Below, piece by piece: positions 1 through 12,120 of a DNA stretch of 64,000 nt. The position numbers and the translations under genes are program-made. Each line of letters opens with the position of its first letter. Within the stretch, counting starts at the first letter, position 1. This DNA comes from Cymodocea nodosa (lineage: Eukaryota > Streptophyta > Magnoliopsida > Alismatales > Cymodoceaceae), in NCBI GenBank assembly GCA_036874045.1, contig CM072344.1, positions 15,534,501 to 15,598,500 on the forward strand. Reading direction: 5' to 3'. The notes beneath the pieces were generated by a model that was not told the origin of the DNA, ran no database searches, and worked only from the letters and a program-made list of their open reading frames with translations.

Positions 1-2970
1 AAGAGGAATTAATCTAGAAAGCATAAACATAATAAAAACTTTTCTCTTGTAGATATGACAACATTTAAATCTTCAAGAAATAACTTTGCTGTGGTTGAGT
101 TCTTTCGAATGACTTTCAACTTTCGTTTTCCAAAAATCTTTAAGTTTTCTAAGAATTTTTTCTGAAGTACTGTTGAAAGAACTAACTTCTAATTCTAACT
201 TGACATTGTTTTTATTACATGAGGAACTTTAACTAATTTTACACATTCTCTAGACTTTTTCAAACCATAATTTTCAATCTTGACTTTGTCAAACTTATCT
301 CTGATTGTCTTCTATAAATATTGATCGAGTCTTTAAAAATATGGTAGAACGTGTGTGAATGAGTGCATGTTACGTATCATCTATAAAATAAATATTTCTG
401 CAATAAACTTTGATTAAATATAAAAATTATAACAAATAAATAAATTTATTAAAGTCATAACATTACGGCCTTTCATAAAGTTAGACTTATAATTTTATGA
501 GCTTATGTATGACATAATATGACAAATGTCTATAAACTTATCCTCATAACTTTACAGACCCTTACAAACTGACATGTGTAAAGTACAATGACTTATTTTT
601 AATAAACTTCGTATGCTTTAACTATAAATTCATAACTTATATATGTAATTTCATAACTTTACAAATGTTTGTAAAGTTATTCTCATAACTTTACGAGTAT
701 CTGTAAAGTTATATACTTAGAGAATTTTTAGAATTATAAACTAAAGTTATGAATCAAGTAAGTTTATGAGTGTCCATAAAATTAACTACATAACTTTACA
801 TAGTCCATAAAGTTAATTATATAACTTTATGATAGTTCGTAAAGTTAACTATAAACTTTATGACAATTCGTAAACTTATATACCTAGAAAATATTTAAGT
901 TTATCAAATACACATAAATATTGAATATAAATCATTTTGTCAATCATTAAAACATAAACATATTAATAGATAAGAACATTATCCTTAACATTAACTTCCT
1001 TGAAATTTGAGGAATAAATGTTTATTTCTCAAGCCTTTTACTTGAGCCTACACTAATCTAGTGATGTTATGCCTAACATCTTACCATTACAATTTCCTTG
1101 GAAAATCTGTTAAGTTTTACCTTTAAATGCCATTAGATTCCTTCCTTACAAGATGAGAAGTCTTCATTACAACTCCACAAGCTAAGTTGCTTTTAAAATT
1201 GAAGTACTAGATCCCCTTTGAATAGTTCTTTCTTTCAATGTATGCAAATGATCTTCAATGTAGCTCTATGTGCATGTGAACTTGAGACTGTGAGGAAGAA
1301 TGAGATTTTTCTATTAAGAGAATGAGAGTGCAATGCAAGAAAATGTAAGACATCTCGTGGTTAAAATTTATGGCCAACAAAAACAAATATACAAGTATTG
1401 GTGGCCAAGATGTGCATGTGGAATGACTACTTTCTATAATGACCACTAGAATGGTATTTTGTTTTGATTATCGATTGGTCATTGCCCTCAATGATCAAAT
1501 AAATTGATATATTGTTTGAGAAAATAGTATACTATTATTACATGACTCTACACTTTGTAACAAAATTAATATATTGTTTAGTAAAATTAGTATATCATTT
1601 TTGTTCTAAAATTTTGAATTACCCCAGTTGATCAAAATTTTACATCATCTCATAAAAACAATATTTTGTTTTTTTATCTAACTTGAGTTACTCAGGTTGA
1701 CTAAAACAATATGTTGATTGTCTTGTACCAATATGCTAATTTTCTAGTAAAGAAAAGTCTTAAATTTCATACTATAAATACACCAAAAATATTTCCAAAT
1801 GTATGAGCATAATGCAAGCATTCTATATATCACACTAATATATAAAATGAGTGAGAAATCTAGTGTGTATGTGTGGGTGGTCTTGGGGATTTACATTTTG
1901 ACCTAAAACTCAATAAAAAGAAACTTACATCAATTACCACAAATGTAAACACTAAAATACTTGAAGCGCAAGTCCGAAATCTTTTTAGTTCCTCAAACTT
2001 ATTCATTTTGTTGTATCTTCAGACTTATTCATCTTCATCTTTTTTTTATTTGTATTTTTACTTAGCATAATTTATAGATACATATGAAAATCATTTTTTA
2101 CATTATTCTATTGACAAATCCCAATAGATTTTGTTATCATCATAATTGTATTAATCAAATACCTAACACTATTATCTATAATCTTGATCAAACTAAATTG
2201 AAAATCTTATCCACATTCTATCAACTATGGTATATGGAAATATTTTTGGGAAGTTAAAAAACATGTACCTTAAATTGTGTGGACAACATAAACATGTTAA
2301 GAGAGGGCAGGCACTGTACTTTAAGTTGTTCAGACTTTTGGTTGGAGGGCTGTAAATTAATAGGAGTACAAGCTGCATTGGATGGTCCAAAAATTATACC
2401 ATTAGAAGTTCTGTGAAAATGCATAGTTTTACAAATGAGGTAGCATCATGTCAAGAAATTCAACTTTGATTTCATGTTGAACTTCAATGAAGTGAAAAAA
2501 AGATGTGTCGGCAAAAATTTGTCAAGTCAGTGACATGTCGATAGAAGCATGAGAAAGAAAATTGTTGTCTTAACAAAATTATCATGCTGACATCAGTTTC
2601 GGTGTTATGTCAACAAATTAAAAAAAATGATGTGTGCCAGTGAAATTTCACTACATGTGTCAATGTTTAATTCCATGCATTATATAATAGATGAAGAGGA
2701 TATTCATATCGACAACCCACCATGCTGTGATCAAGCATACTGTTTTTTGCTGTTTTATTCCTGCTAGAGAACATGCTATAATGCATTTTCCGTTCATATA
2801 TAAGTTATATGGTATTAGTATATCTTATCCAAACATAATGCTATTAAAATTAATATTGTTTGTCTCCTTTCTGGCACATCTAATTTCATGTCCATATACC
2901 AAAACGTTCGACAGCCACGAAATATGCACCATTTCAGTTTTAGGCCTTTTGCTGACATTTTTTTCAACTT
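1..2970. other. AT-rich intergenic DNA upstream of the MCTP gene
   Basis: I see no credible gene here; the open frames are short and resemble no family I know. The stretch holds a degenerate array of short inverted-repeat units at about 652-890 (listed separately). The last few hundred bases should contain the promoter and leader of the downstream MCTP gene, but no TATA box can be assigned with confidence in such AT-rich sequence. Confidence 0.5.
652..890. repeat. Degenerate array of ~32-bp hairpin units
   Basis: About five diverged units follow one another. Each begins with a variant of ataactttac and ends with a variant of gtaaagttat, so each unit is itself an imperfect inverted repeat with a loop of about ten bases. 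Less regular relatives of the motif extend upstream to about 470. I do not recognise the family. It may be a decayed minisatellite or the subterminal repeats of a transposon. Confidence 0.55.
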
Positions 2971-2975
2971 TTCAG
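2961..2975 (+). other. Probable 3' splice site of an intron in the MCTP 5' leader
   Basis: A run of pyrimidines (ttttttcaacttttcag) ends in AG at 2975, about 50 bases before the MCTP start codon. Plant MCTP genes often have an uninterrupted coding region preceded by a leader intron, so this is a plausible acceptor. The donor was not identified. This is inference from sequence context only. Confidence 0.4.
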
Positions 2976-3028
2976 GTTTATAAGACCTCATCTTCACCTG
3001 CAATTGGATATTTAAAATAGTGAAGAAA

Positions 3029-6000
3029 ATGAATCACTTTAAGCTGGGTGTTGAGGTCGTTAGGGCTTCCAATCTCATGGCCAAGGATGGACAGGGCTCT
3101 TGTAGTTCATTCGTCGAGCTATATTTTGATAACCAAAAGTTCCGTACAACAGTCAAGGAGAGGGACCTCAATCCTGTATGGAATGAACAATTCTACTTCA
3201 ATATCTCTGATTCTGTACCTTTGGCAGAACTTTCCCTTGAAGCATATGTTTACAACATGACAAGCGGCACTAATTCCAAATCCTTTCTTGGGAAGGTCCG
3301 AATTGCTGGAACATCATTTGTGCCCTTTTCTGATGCTTTGGTGATTGACTACCCTCTAGAGAAACGTAGCATCTTCTCACGTGTGAAAGGAGACCTAGGC
3401 CTCAGAGTCTTCCTCACTAACAACCCTTCCATCAGGGCCTCTAATCCTCTTCCAGCTGTTGATGCCTTCACCAGTCCAAATAACCCTCTTACTCCTGTTA
3501 ATGTCGTTGGTGCGCAATCCCAAGTCTCAAGTTCTGTTCCTCCAGCAGAAAAGAAGAAAAATTCAAGACATACATTTCACACTGTTCCAAAAGAAAACTA
3601 CCAGCAGCCGCATTCTACTCCTCATGTGTTTACCGAAACTTCACCGAGATATGCAGCAGATGAGATGAAATACGAGCAGCCCAAGGTCATGGCAATGCAC
3701 TCATCTTCATTTCAGCAACCAGCGGATTTTGCAATCAAGGAGACAAGCCCTTTCCTTGGTGGGGGACGTATCATTGGTGGCCATGTCATACGAGGAGAGA
3801 ACCCTTTTAGAACATATGACCTTGTGGAGTCAATGCAGTATCTCTTTGTACGCGTGGTAAAGGCAAGAGACCTCCCTACAATGGATATTAGTGGAAGTCT
3901 TGATCCTTATGTTGAGGTTAGACTTGGAAACTACAAAGAGAAAACAAAGATATTTCAAAGAGAGAAGAACCCTGAATGGAATGAAGTATTTGCGTTTCCT
4001 AGGGAGCGGATGCAGGCATCATTCCTGGAAGTCCTTGTTAAGGACAAGGATCTCGTCAAAGATGACTTTGTTGGGATTTTGAAGTTTGATTTAACTGATG
4101 TTCCTACTCGTGTCCCACCAGATAGCCCACTTGCTCCAGAGTGGTATTGGCTCGAGGACAAAAAGGGGGAGAGGGTGAAGAAGGGTGAATTGATGCTTTC
4201 CATCTGGATAGGCACACAAGCAGATGAGGCCTTTCCGGATGCTTGGCACATAGATGCTACAACATCATCTTCTAATGGTTCCATTTTAAGTGAACTCATA
4301 CGCTCAAAAGTTTACCATGCTCCAAGGTTGTGGTATGCACGTGTTAACATCATTGAGGCTCAAGATCTAGTGGTTGGAGACAAAAGCCAAAATCCAGTTG
4401 TGTTTGTCAAGGCACAGATTGGGAATCAGATCCTGACTACAAGGCAATTACAATCACGTACACTCACTGCTCACTGGAATGAAGAACTCTTGTTTGTGGC
4501 AGCCGAACCATTTGAAGACCACTTGATCATCAGTGTAGAAGAACGTTCTGGTTCAAACAAGGATGAGGCGATCGGCAGGGTTCATATACCTCTATCAATG
4601 TTCGAAAAACGTGTAGATGACAGATATATCGATACTCGTTGGTTTAGCCTTGAGAAGCCTGTAGCTGTCGATATCGATCAGTTGAAGAAGGACAAATTCT
4701 CCAGCAAAATCCATCTGCGTTTATACTTAGATGGAGGATACCATGTGTTTGATGAATCTACACAGCACAGCAGTGATCTCCGCCCGTCCGCAAGGCAATT
4801 GTGGAAGCCATCTGTTGGGGTTCTGGAATTGGGCATCCTCAATGCCGATCGCCTTCATCCCATGAAATCACGTGATGGAAAGGGAACATCTGATACATAC
4901 TGTGTTGCAAAGTATGGTCAAAAATGGGTGAGGACACGCACGATTGTCAACAGCCTTTGCCCCAGGTACAATGAGCAATACACTTGGGAGGTCTTTGATC
5001 CTGCAACAGTCCTGACGGTCGGTGTGTTTGACAACAGTCAGGTAGAGGAAAAGGATTCGAATGGTCAGAAAAAAGACTTGAAGATTGGGAAGGTAAGGAT
5101 ACGCCTCTCTACACTTCAAACTGGTCGTGTGTACACACACTCGTACCCTCTTCTTGTTCTACACCGATCTGGTGTGAAGAAGATGGGTGAAATCCATATG
5201 GCAATACGGTTCTCCTCGACGTCATTTGTCAACATGATGCACATCTACTCACGACCCCTTCTTCCGAAGATGCATTACATACGACCCCTGGCTCCGATGC
5301 AAGTTGAATATCTGAGGCAGAAAGCCGTCAGCATTGTTGCGACAAGATTGGGCAGAATGGAGCCCCCTCTCAGAAGGGAGGTCGTCGAGTACATGTCTGA
5401 CTTTGATTCACATCTGTGGAGCATGCGCAAGAGCAAGGCCAATTTCTTCAGGCTTGGGGCATTATTCTCAGGTGTGCTTGCCATTGGTAGGTGGTATGGA
5501 GGTGTTTGTGCTTGGAGGAACCCCATCACAACCGTACTGGTGCATGTACTCTTTTTGATGCTCACCTGCTTCCCAGAGCTTATCTTACCTACGGTCTTTC
5601 TTTACATGTTCCTGATTGGCATATGGAATTATCGTTTTCGTCCCCTGTTTCCTCCACACATGAACACCCGTCTATCTCATGCGGAAAACACAAACCCAGA
5701 TGAGCTTGACGAAGAGTTCGATACCTTCCCTTCCACTGGCAACCCGGAACTCGTGAGGTTGAGGTATGACAGGCTGAGGAGCATCGCCGGAAGGGTACAG
5801 ACGGTGTTGGGTGACATTGCAACGCAAGGAGAGCGTCTACAGGCGCTGATCAGCTGGAGGGATCCTCGGGCCACAGCACTGTTCATGCTATTCTGCCTGC
5901 TAGCGGCTTTGGCCTTTTATGTAACTCCCATACAGGTAATTATTGTGGCTGTTGGGTTCTATTCCATGAGACATCCAAGGTTCAGGGGAAGAATGCCATT

Positions 6001-6055
6001 AGTGCCCATCAATTTCTTCAGAAGATTGCCTGCAAAGACAGACTGCATGCTGTAG
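3029..6055 (+). CDS. MCTP: Multiple C2 domain and transmembrane region protein (MCTP)
   Basis: An uninterrupted 1008-residue frame. Four C2 domains lie at about residues 3-125, 269-395, 433-560 and 596-740. They are followed by the plant phosphoribosyltransferase C-terminal (PRT_C) region, about 800-1008, with hydrophobic segments near 830-875 and 945-985. The end, FFRRLPAKTDCML, is typical of the family. The second C2 domain keeps the acidic loop residues expected for calcium binding (SLDPY and KDKDLVKDD); the third has largely lost them. MCTPs such as QUIRKY and FTIP1 are ER-anchored proteins that tether the ER to the plasma membrane, often at plasmodesmata, and traffic proteins between cells. 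The frame also runs upstream to a GTG at 3020, but the first ATG is at 3029, so I start there. The coding region has no introns, as usual for the family. Which MCTP subfamily member this is cannot be settled from sequence reading alone. Confidence 0.95.
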   Translation: MNHFKLGVEVVRASNLMAKDGQGSCSSFVELYFDNQKFRTTVKERDLNPVWNEQFYFNISDSVPLAELSLEAYVYNMTSGTNSKSFLGKVRIAGTSFVPFSDALVIDYPLEKRSIFSRVKGDLGLRVFLTNNPSIRASNPLPAVDAFTSPNNPLTPVNVVGAQSQVSSSVPPAEKKKNSRHTFHTVPKENYQQPHSTPHVFTETSPRYAADEMKYEQPKVMAMHSSSFQQPADFAIKETSPFLGGGRIIGGHVIRGENPFRTYDLVESMQYLFVRVVKARDLPTMDISGSLDPYVEVRLGNYKEKTKIFQREKNPEWNEVFAFPRERMQASFLEVLVKDKDLVKDDFVGILKFDLTDVPTRVPPDSPLAPEWYWLEDKKGERVKKGELMLSIWIGTQADEAFPDAWHIDATTSSSNGSILSELIRSKVYHAPRLWYARVNIIEAQDLVVGDKSQNPVVFVKAQIGNQILTTRQLQSRTLTAHWNEELLFVAAEPFEDHLIISVEERSGSNKDEAIGRVHIPLSMFEKRVDDRYIDTRWFSLEKPVAVDIDQLKKDKFSSKIHLRLYLDGGYHVFDESTQHSSDLRPSARQLWKPSVGVLELGILNADRLHPMKSRDGKGTSDTYCVAKYGQKWVRTRTIVNSLCPRYNEQYTWEVFDPATVLTVGVFDNSQVEEKDSNGQKKDLKIGKVRIRLSTLQTGRVYTHSYPLLVLHRSGVKKMGEIHMAIRFSSTSFVNMMHIYSRPLLPKMHYIRPLAPMQVEYLRQKAVSIVATRLGRMEPPLRREVVEYMSDFDSHLWSMRKSKANFFRLGALFSGVLAIGRWYGGVCAWRNPITTVLVHVLFLMLTCFPELILPTVFLYMFLIGIWNYRFRPLFPPHMNTRLSHAENTNPDELDEEFDTFPSTGNPELVRLRYDRLRSIAGRVQTVLGDIATQGERLQALISWRDPRATALFMLFCLLAALAFYVTPIQVIIVAVGFYSMRHPRFRGRMPLVPINFFRRLPAKTDCML

Positions 6056-7750
6056 ATAGGAGCTCGGATCGCCGGATCAAGGTAGACGGCTACTATCTTC
6101 TAGATTACATCTCTTTCTTTCATTCAGGGATCTCCAACACTGGTTGGAGCTAGAAAAATCTAGTTGCTTATGTTGGTATAATGGATCTCCACCCGTAAGA
6201 TTGTGCTGCTTGTATATCTCTATGTTGGATGATGAGATTGTTCCTCATCTGGCAGCAGGAATTCTTCCATATTTACTGTAAACAGCATCCTATTACTACC
6301 CCCTTGTTCCTACTACCATTCCTGCTGCCACCTGAATTATGTCACTGTATTATTCACAAACATAGTTTTGTTATAATTTTTAAAAAATATTTTATTTCTA
6401 AGAATGTTAGGAACCATTTTTTTTTTTTTATCTCTTTGAAGTTGTGTGGTGGTCATTTGTGAATTTCATAGGTCTTTTTTTTTTACATTAGTTTTTTTTT
6501 TTTTTTTATCTTTTAAAAGTATTTATAGAGTTTATAATATATGAGTATTAATAGACACTCAAATAGTCTGATATATATTAAGAGTATCTAAAAAGACGAA
6601 AATTTATAGGAGACGTTGTTAGACCTTAACATAATAGATTTCTCTAAATATCGTGTACTTTGTTCTGTAGATATTTCTAACTTGTTAAAGATACCTTAAG
6701 TGGCTTTATTCATCAATTCGATTGAGATTAATGATTTAGACAAGATTCATAATATTGACATGTAAATTAAATATATGGTGTATACACTTATAGTTTGCCA
6801 ATATTTGAGTAGAGCGAATAATACTGTCTATAAGCATTGTACGAGATGATCACTTATTTTGATTGTACTTTTATTAAAATATAGTTAACTTCAAAGTTCT
6901 TATAGAAATAAGTGTTTAATATTAAATGTAAATACATCTAATTTTATAGGTATTACATTAACTTCCATGGAATGAATGCAAAGAGATGATACTTATCAAT
7001 AGAATGATATAACGGAGAAAATTTACGTAAAAAGTAAGCAAGTAAATCACAACAAATCAACCAAAACACATAGAATTTAACGTGAAAAAAAAATCTCTCA
7101 CTACGAGAAGGTAAAAAACTACAGACCTTACGGTCTAATCCAACCTCACATTAAACAGGGAAAATGACCCAACATGATATTCATGGTTTTAATTGAGATC
7201 GAAACATAAAAATCGCTGTAATTTAAAAGCAAGCTTTCCTTTTGGGTCTTTTGATGTTGAAGCAAAAATGCACGTGCGTTAAGGTTGTTGATTTACGTGA
7301 AGATCGGCACATCATGTATGAACCACCGTCTCAATAATGGTCAAATTTCTTTATTAATTGTTTCGTAAGACAAATAGGTAACGTTCAACATTTTCATTTG
7401 ATACGAATTCCATTTCTTTATTGTTTCAATATTTATTGTAATATTCAATAATGTTTGTTTTAATTTAAAGTAACATCAATAATTTAATACAGGAAAATTT
7501 AACTGTTGCGTTTGTAGCAAAATTGGTTATATTTTATGATATAGAATATATAATTTCATAACATCAAGATAAGTATAATTTAAATAGATGTATATTTAGT
7601 CAATGAAACCGTAATATTTTATTAAGTCATGGGTTTTAATCAGAATTTAATAAACTAAAAGTTGCGATACTTATGGTTTTTATCAACGATTTAGTGAATT
7701 AAAAGAAGGTAATTTCCAGCGATAAATGATTTCTGATGGCGCCTGCAGGG
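6056..7750. other. MCTP 3' flank and AT-rich intergenic DNA
   Basis: The first 300-400 bases probably include the MCTP 3' untranslated region. Around 6538-6605 there is an inverted copy of a motif that forms a tandem repeat at the far end of the window (63562-63750). At about 7075-7200 a segment reads like common plant retroelement sequence (constant-looking blocks around gagaaggtaaaaaac and ccttacggtc), but I cannot name the family. No gene is seen. Confidence 0.4.
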
Positions 7751-7834
7751 ATGGATGCTGTTGACGCGAATGGGTTCGGAAAGAATGGCATTGTCCGCCG
7801 CGGTCGGAAGAAGGAGAAGCAGCAGCAGCAGTAG
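7751..7834 (+). other. Upstream ORF overlapping the PPR start codon
   Basis: An ATG at 7751, four bases before the PPR ATG at 7755 and in another frame, opens a 27-codon reading frame that ends with TAG at 7832-7834. If the transcript begins upstream of 7751, ribosomes meet this ATG first. Its context has G at -3 and G at +4, which looks stronger than that of the main ATG. Its effect on translation is inference. Confidence 0.45.
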
Positions 7835-9938
7835 CAGCTTCTCGTTCGTCGGCCGCTGCTTCAACCCTAGAAATCACCTCGATCCCAACGCCCCTACCTC
7901 CTCCTCCACGGCCCAGATCGTCCTCGCACTCGAATCCGGAGACCCCGCCCCCCTCCTCCACCACCGCCACCCGGGCTTCCTCACCCCTTCCGTCATACTC
8001 GACGTTCTCCGCCACTGCACCAGGATCCGCAACCCGGCCCTCGGATGGAGGTTCGTGGACTTCATCCTCAACAGGGCGCACGTGAGGAGGCACTCCTCCG
8101 AGACGCTCGCCGCCATGGTCCACGTCGCGGTGGAGAACCGGAGGGTTCCAGAGGCGCAGTCCTTGATCCTACGGATGGTGCGCCGCAGGGGCGCGTCGAG
8201 GGTGGACATCGTGGAGGCACTGGCGAGCACGCAGCCGTCGGGCGCCTTCGTGTACGATCTTCTGGTGAGGAGTTACGTGCAGGCCCGGAAGGTGAGGGAG
8301 GCGGTGGAGGCGTACTGGCTCTTGAGGTCGCGAGGTTTGCGTGTGTCGGTCAATGCGTGTAATGGTCTCCTTGCCGGGTTGGTCCGGTCGGGGTGGTTGG
8401 ATCTGGTCCATGAGGTTTTCGACGACGTCGTGGAGAGCGGGGTTGGGCTGAACGTGTACTCGTTGAACATTATGATCAATGCCTACTGCAAGGAAGGGGA
8501 TTTTCGAGGGGTTGAGGGTTTTCTTGTTGAGATGGAGGAAAGGGGCGTTTTTGCTGATATGGTGACCTACAACACTTTGGTTGATGGGTACTGCAGGCAA
8601 GGGATGTTGGAGGAGGCTCTGGGACTGTTGGTGTCAATGCCGGACAAGGGGTTTCATCCTAATGTTGCGACTTACAATGCGGTCCTGAACGGCTTCTGTA
8701 AGAAAGGCATGTTCGATAGGGCGGTGGAGTTGCTGAGGAGGATGCTGGATGCTGGGTTGGTGCCGAATACCGCCACGTATAACATTCTGCTGAGTGGATT
8801 TTGCAGAATCGGCGATTTGCAACAGGCTACCAGGATTTATCATGAGATGCTTGGTCATGGACTCGTCCCTGATTTAGTTAGCTTCAGCTCTCTTATACGT
8901 TTACATTCAAAGAAAGGAGACATGCAACAAGCTTTAACATATTTCTCAGAAATGAAGGATCTTGGCCTAGTGCCAGACAGTGTCGTTTATACTATGATCA
9001 TTGATGGATTTTGCAGGGTTAATTTACTCTCCGAGGCTCTCAAGATGAGGGATGAGATGGTTCATCATGGTTGTACACCAGATGTTGTCACTTACAACAC
9101 CATCTTGAACGGAATGTGCAAAGAAAGGAGACTAGTAGATGCTGAGGAGCTTTTCGGTGAGCTGGCAGGAAGAGGATTATCACCTGACTACTATACTTTC
9201 ACCACTCTTATTAATGGTTATTGTAAAGAAGGTGGTCTCATGGAAAAAGCACTGAGATTGTTGGATACAATGCTGGAAAGGAAGTTGCAACCAGATATTG
9301 TTACTTACAACACTTTGATGGCTGGCTTGTGCAAGGAAGGGAACAGAGAAAAGGCCACTGAGCTATGGAATGACATGCATGGTAGAAATATCTTACCAAA
9401 TATTGTAACTTATGGCATTTTTATAGATGACTATTGCTGTAAAGGATGCGTAGACGAAGCATTGTCACTGTGGAATGAAATGTTGAATAAAAGTATTTCA
9501 CCAAATATCATAACATATAACTCTATAATTAAGGGGTTTTGTCGATCAGGCAGTGCATCCAAGGCTTCAGATCTACTGAACAAGATGACTGCTGATATGA
9601 TTATTCCAGATAGGATAACGTATAACACTCTTATTCATGGATTTGTAAGAGAACAAAAAATACCTGAAGCTTTTGCATTGTTTAAGAAGATGGATGAGCA
9701 AGGTGTGCCGCCAGATATTTTGACCTGCAACGTGCTCTTGAGTGGTTTTTGTGGAGAAGGAAGACTTAGTGAGGCTGAGTTGTTTTTCCATAACATGATT
9801 GAAACTGGCATTTTGCCTGACAGATGTACGTTCATAACTATGATAAACGCATATGTTGCTGGAGACAACTTGAAAGAGGCATTCAGACTTCAGGATGAAA
9901 TGTTGCGTAGAGGTTTTATTCCAGATGACAATTTCTAG
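7755..9938 (+). CDS. P-class pentatricopeptide repeat protein, At5g01110-like
   Basis: An intronless 727-residue frame. The N-terminal ~55 residues are rich in Arg and Ser, consistent with an organelle targeting peptide. From about residue 155 to the end it is built of roughly sixteen 35-residue PPR motifs, many with the hallmark P.-.TYN.L..G.C..G...A pattern. There is no E, E+, DYW or SMR extension, so it is P class. The whole repeat tract, including the C-terminal block near GFVRE and the final RGFIPDD.F, closely resembles Arabidopsis At5g01110 (729 aa), which is nearly the same length. PPR proteins bind organelle RNA one base per repeat and act in processing, stability or translation; the specific target is unknown. 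The 5' half is very GC-rich and the 3' half AT-rich, a gradient typical of monocots. The start could be M1 (7755) or M6 (7770); an overlapping upstream ATG lies at 7751. Confidence 0.93.
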   Translation: MLLTRMGSERMALSAAVGRRRSSSSSSSFSFVGRCFNPRNHLDPNAPTSSSTAQIVLALESGDPAPLLHHRHPGFLTPSVILDVLRHCTRIRNPALGWRFVDFILNRAHVRRHSSETLAAMVHVAVENRRVPEAQSLILRMVRRRGASRVDIVEALASTQPSGAFVYDLLVRSYVQARKVREAVEAYWLLRSRGLRVSVNACNGLLAGLVRSGWLDLVHEVFDDVVESGVGLNVYSLNIMINAYCKEGDFRGVEGFLVEMEERGVFADMVTYNTLVDGYCRQGMLEEALGLLVSMPDKGFHPNVATYNAVLNGFCKKGMFDRAVELLRRMLDAGLVPNTATYNILLSGFCRIGDLQQATRIYHEMLGHGLVPDLVSFSSLIRLHSKKGDMQQALTYFSEMKDLGLVPDSVVYTMIIDGFCRVNLLSEALKMRDEMVHHGCTPDVVTYNTILNGMCKERRLVDAEELFGELAGRGLSPDYYTFTTLINGYCKEGGLMEKALRLLDTMLERKLQPDIVTYNTLMAGLCKEGNREKATELWNDMHGRNILPNIVTYGIFIDDYCCKGCVDEALSLWNEMLNKSISPNIITYNSIIKGFCRSGSASKASDLLNKMTADMIIPDRITYNTLIHGFVREQKIPEAFALFKKMDEQGVPPDILTCNVLLSGFCGEGRLSEAELFFHNMIETGILPDRCTFITMINAYVAGDNLKEAFRLQDEMLRRGFIPDDNF

Positions 9939-11559
9939 GGTTCTCCTTTCTGCTGTAAATATATTATGTTCTTCTATATGCAATGAGGTGGTGGAAGCAA
10001 TATTGAACTCATGTACTTTCTAAACTCGTTCTTCTTCTTTTGGAATTTAAGCATTTTAATTTAAACTTCTAAGGGCTTTAACCTTATTGTTGTTTGTTTT
10101 TCAGACATGCAGGCTAATACATTGCTCCTTTAATGTTTGGTTTTCCTGATAAAGTGCCTACCAAGGTGACGGTGCACCTCAATTTACAAGTGAACTACAA
10201 AGAAAACATCACTTTGTAATTGTATTTGCCCTTTCTTGGTGAGATTTTGGTCCATTATTTATTTAATTGTATTCATTGATGTCATTATACTTTTGTGATT
10301 TTGTATAGGTTGCTAAATTGTGGTTTGGTTTGAGGCAGATCCTGGAGAGCAGTGGTTGGCAGAAATTTCAAAGCATTGCCAGGATTGGAGCTTACGTGGA
10401 GCTGCTACATGTGGATTGTAAAAATGTTGGCATGATTAATGTTATGACCAACAATTGAGACAAAAGTTGACAGGAACATATTATGGCGGGTAATGAAAAA
10501 TTCTTTTTCTAGTTCATGTATTTTCATTAGGGATGCAAATCTTCTTTTTTTTCTAGTTAGATTTGGGATTCAAGTAACATCCCTTAAAATAAAATAGGGT
10601 AATATCTTCAATGGGTTCTAGTATTCTACCACTACCACTATGGCTTCTTTGAATGATTTTTTAATTAAGATATTTTTGACGTTGGGTTTGTTCTTCTTCT
10701 CTTCCTCTTTTCCTCTCAAACAAACTAACAAGAATGTACAAATAAAGAAGAATGTCTTTAAGTTAGGTAGTTTATATAGACTTGATTCTGGAAGATTGAC
10801 TTATAGTTTATTTAAGATGTGAATGGATAATATTCATAAGATGTGTCTAAATGACCTGAATTTTTGTGTTTGTCAGACCTATTTGATTTAGAATAAGATC
10901 CACGATTACATTTTTGTTTTGAAGCTTACATCCTAGAGTCCAGTGATTCTTGCATCATAATCATTACTTGGGAGTTAATTGACATGGGTTTTGACGTGCT
11001 TTCATTCTAGATGATGTATATTAGGATCCGTAGATTACATTTTTGTTTTGAAGCTTGATGTGTTTTGAAAGATTTTCCTCAAACTTTTAGATGACATTCC
11101 TCATTGGAAGCAGCCTTCAGAAGCTATTCTTCTCCTCTCCAGGTCTCTATGAATTATGTTTGGAGTACAAACACCTTTCCTTTTTCCCTTAACAATTTGA
11201 TACAATTTTTATGATTCTTGATAAGCTGGAAATAAACAGACGTATTTAGGTTATCATACCATTCTGATGTAAATCTCATGTACATTATCAACATGCTGGA
11301 CTACATATGCCAAATTACTGAACGCATATCGCATGTTGAGTTTATCCTTTGTTTTCTTTGGTTAAAAAAAATTTGTGCACTTAGAATTTGAATTCTAACG
11401 TAATTTAAATTCTATAGAATTTGATAGAAATAATTTAAAATCTAGGTGTTTGTGCATGTTCATGAATTTGACATAAATTAAAATCTAGTGTTTGTGAACG
11501 TGACAAAATTGAATTGAATTGAACAAAATTGATTTTTAATAAAGTAATTAGTGAAAATG

Positions 11560-12120
11560 TAATTAATCAAGAAATAAATTAATTACATTAATAAATGAAC
11601 ATATTATTAAATTAAATATTTATATATTATTTATCAATTAATTAAGTATATCATTATATAAAATAAATAAAAAATCACATAAATTGATAACTTTTTAGTT
11701 ATAATACATGTTTAAAATAACAAAAGGTTAATTATAAATTCTATATTTCTCGTAATGTAATAATAAATAATTTTTTTTAAAATATAATTATTATGAAGTG
11801 AATAAATGAAAGTAAATAATAAATAATTATTAAAATACTTTGATTAAAAAAATATATAATTCTGAACATTCTATTAGCCATAAATGACTTTTAAGATTTC
11901 ATTTGTGTTAACCACAGAAAGTTAGGAATATTATATAATTTTTGAAATTTTGATATTATATATTAAATAATATAATATAATAAATAAAATAATAATTAAA
12001 TTAAATAATTTTTATGATTTTAATATTATAAAATTAAATAATAATAATAAAATAATTAATATTTTATTTTTAATAAAAATAATATTAAAATAATTAATTA
12101 AATAAAAAATATTAACAATA
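11560..12120. repeat. Extremely AT-rich low-complexity island
   Basis: Over 500 bases are composed almost only of A and T, with recurring aataataata and attaattaa stretches. Such islands are common in plant intergenic DNA and can be matrix-attachment-like or decayed transposon DNA. Nothing in the sequence decides between these. Confidence 0.6.

Noticed and set aside
3020..3028. Upstream extension of the MCTP frame to a GTG at 3020
   Set aside because: Plant cytosolic translation starts at ATG; the first ATG in frame is 3029 and the protein then begins like other MCTPs.
8169..8600. 143-codon minus-strand frame inside the PPR gene, and similar frames at 7683 and 7874
   Set aside because: Antisense shadows of the GC-rich PPR coding region, with no family features.
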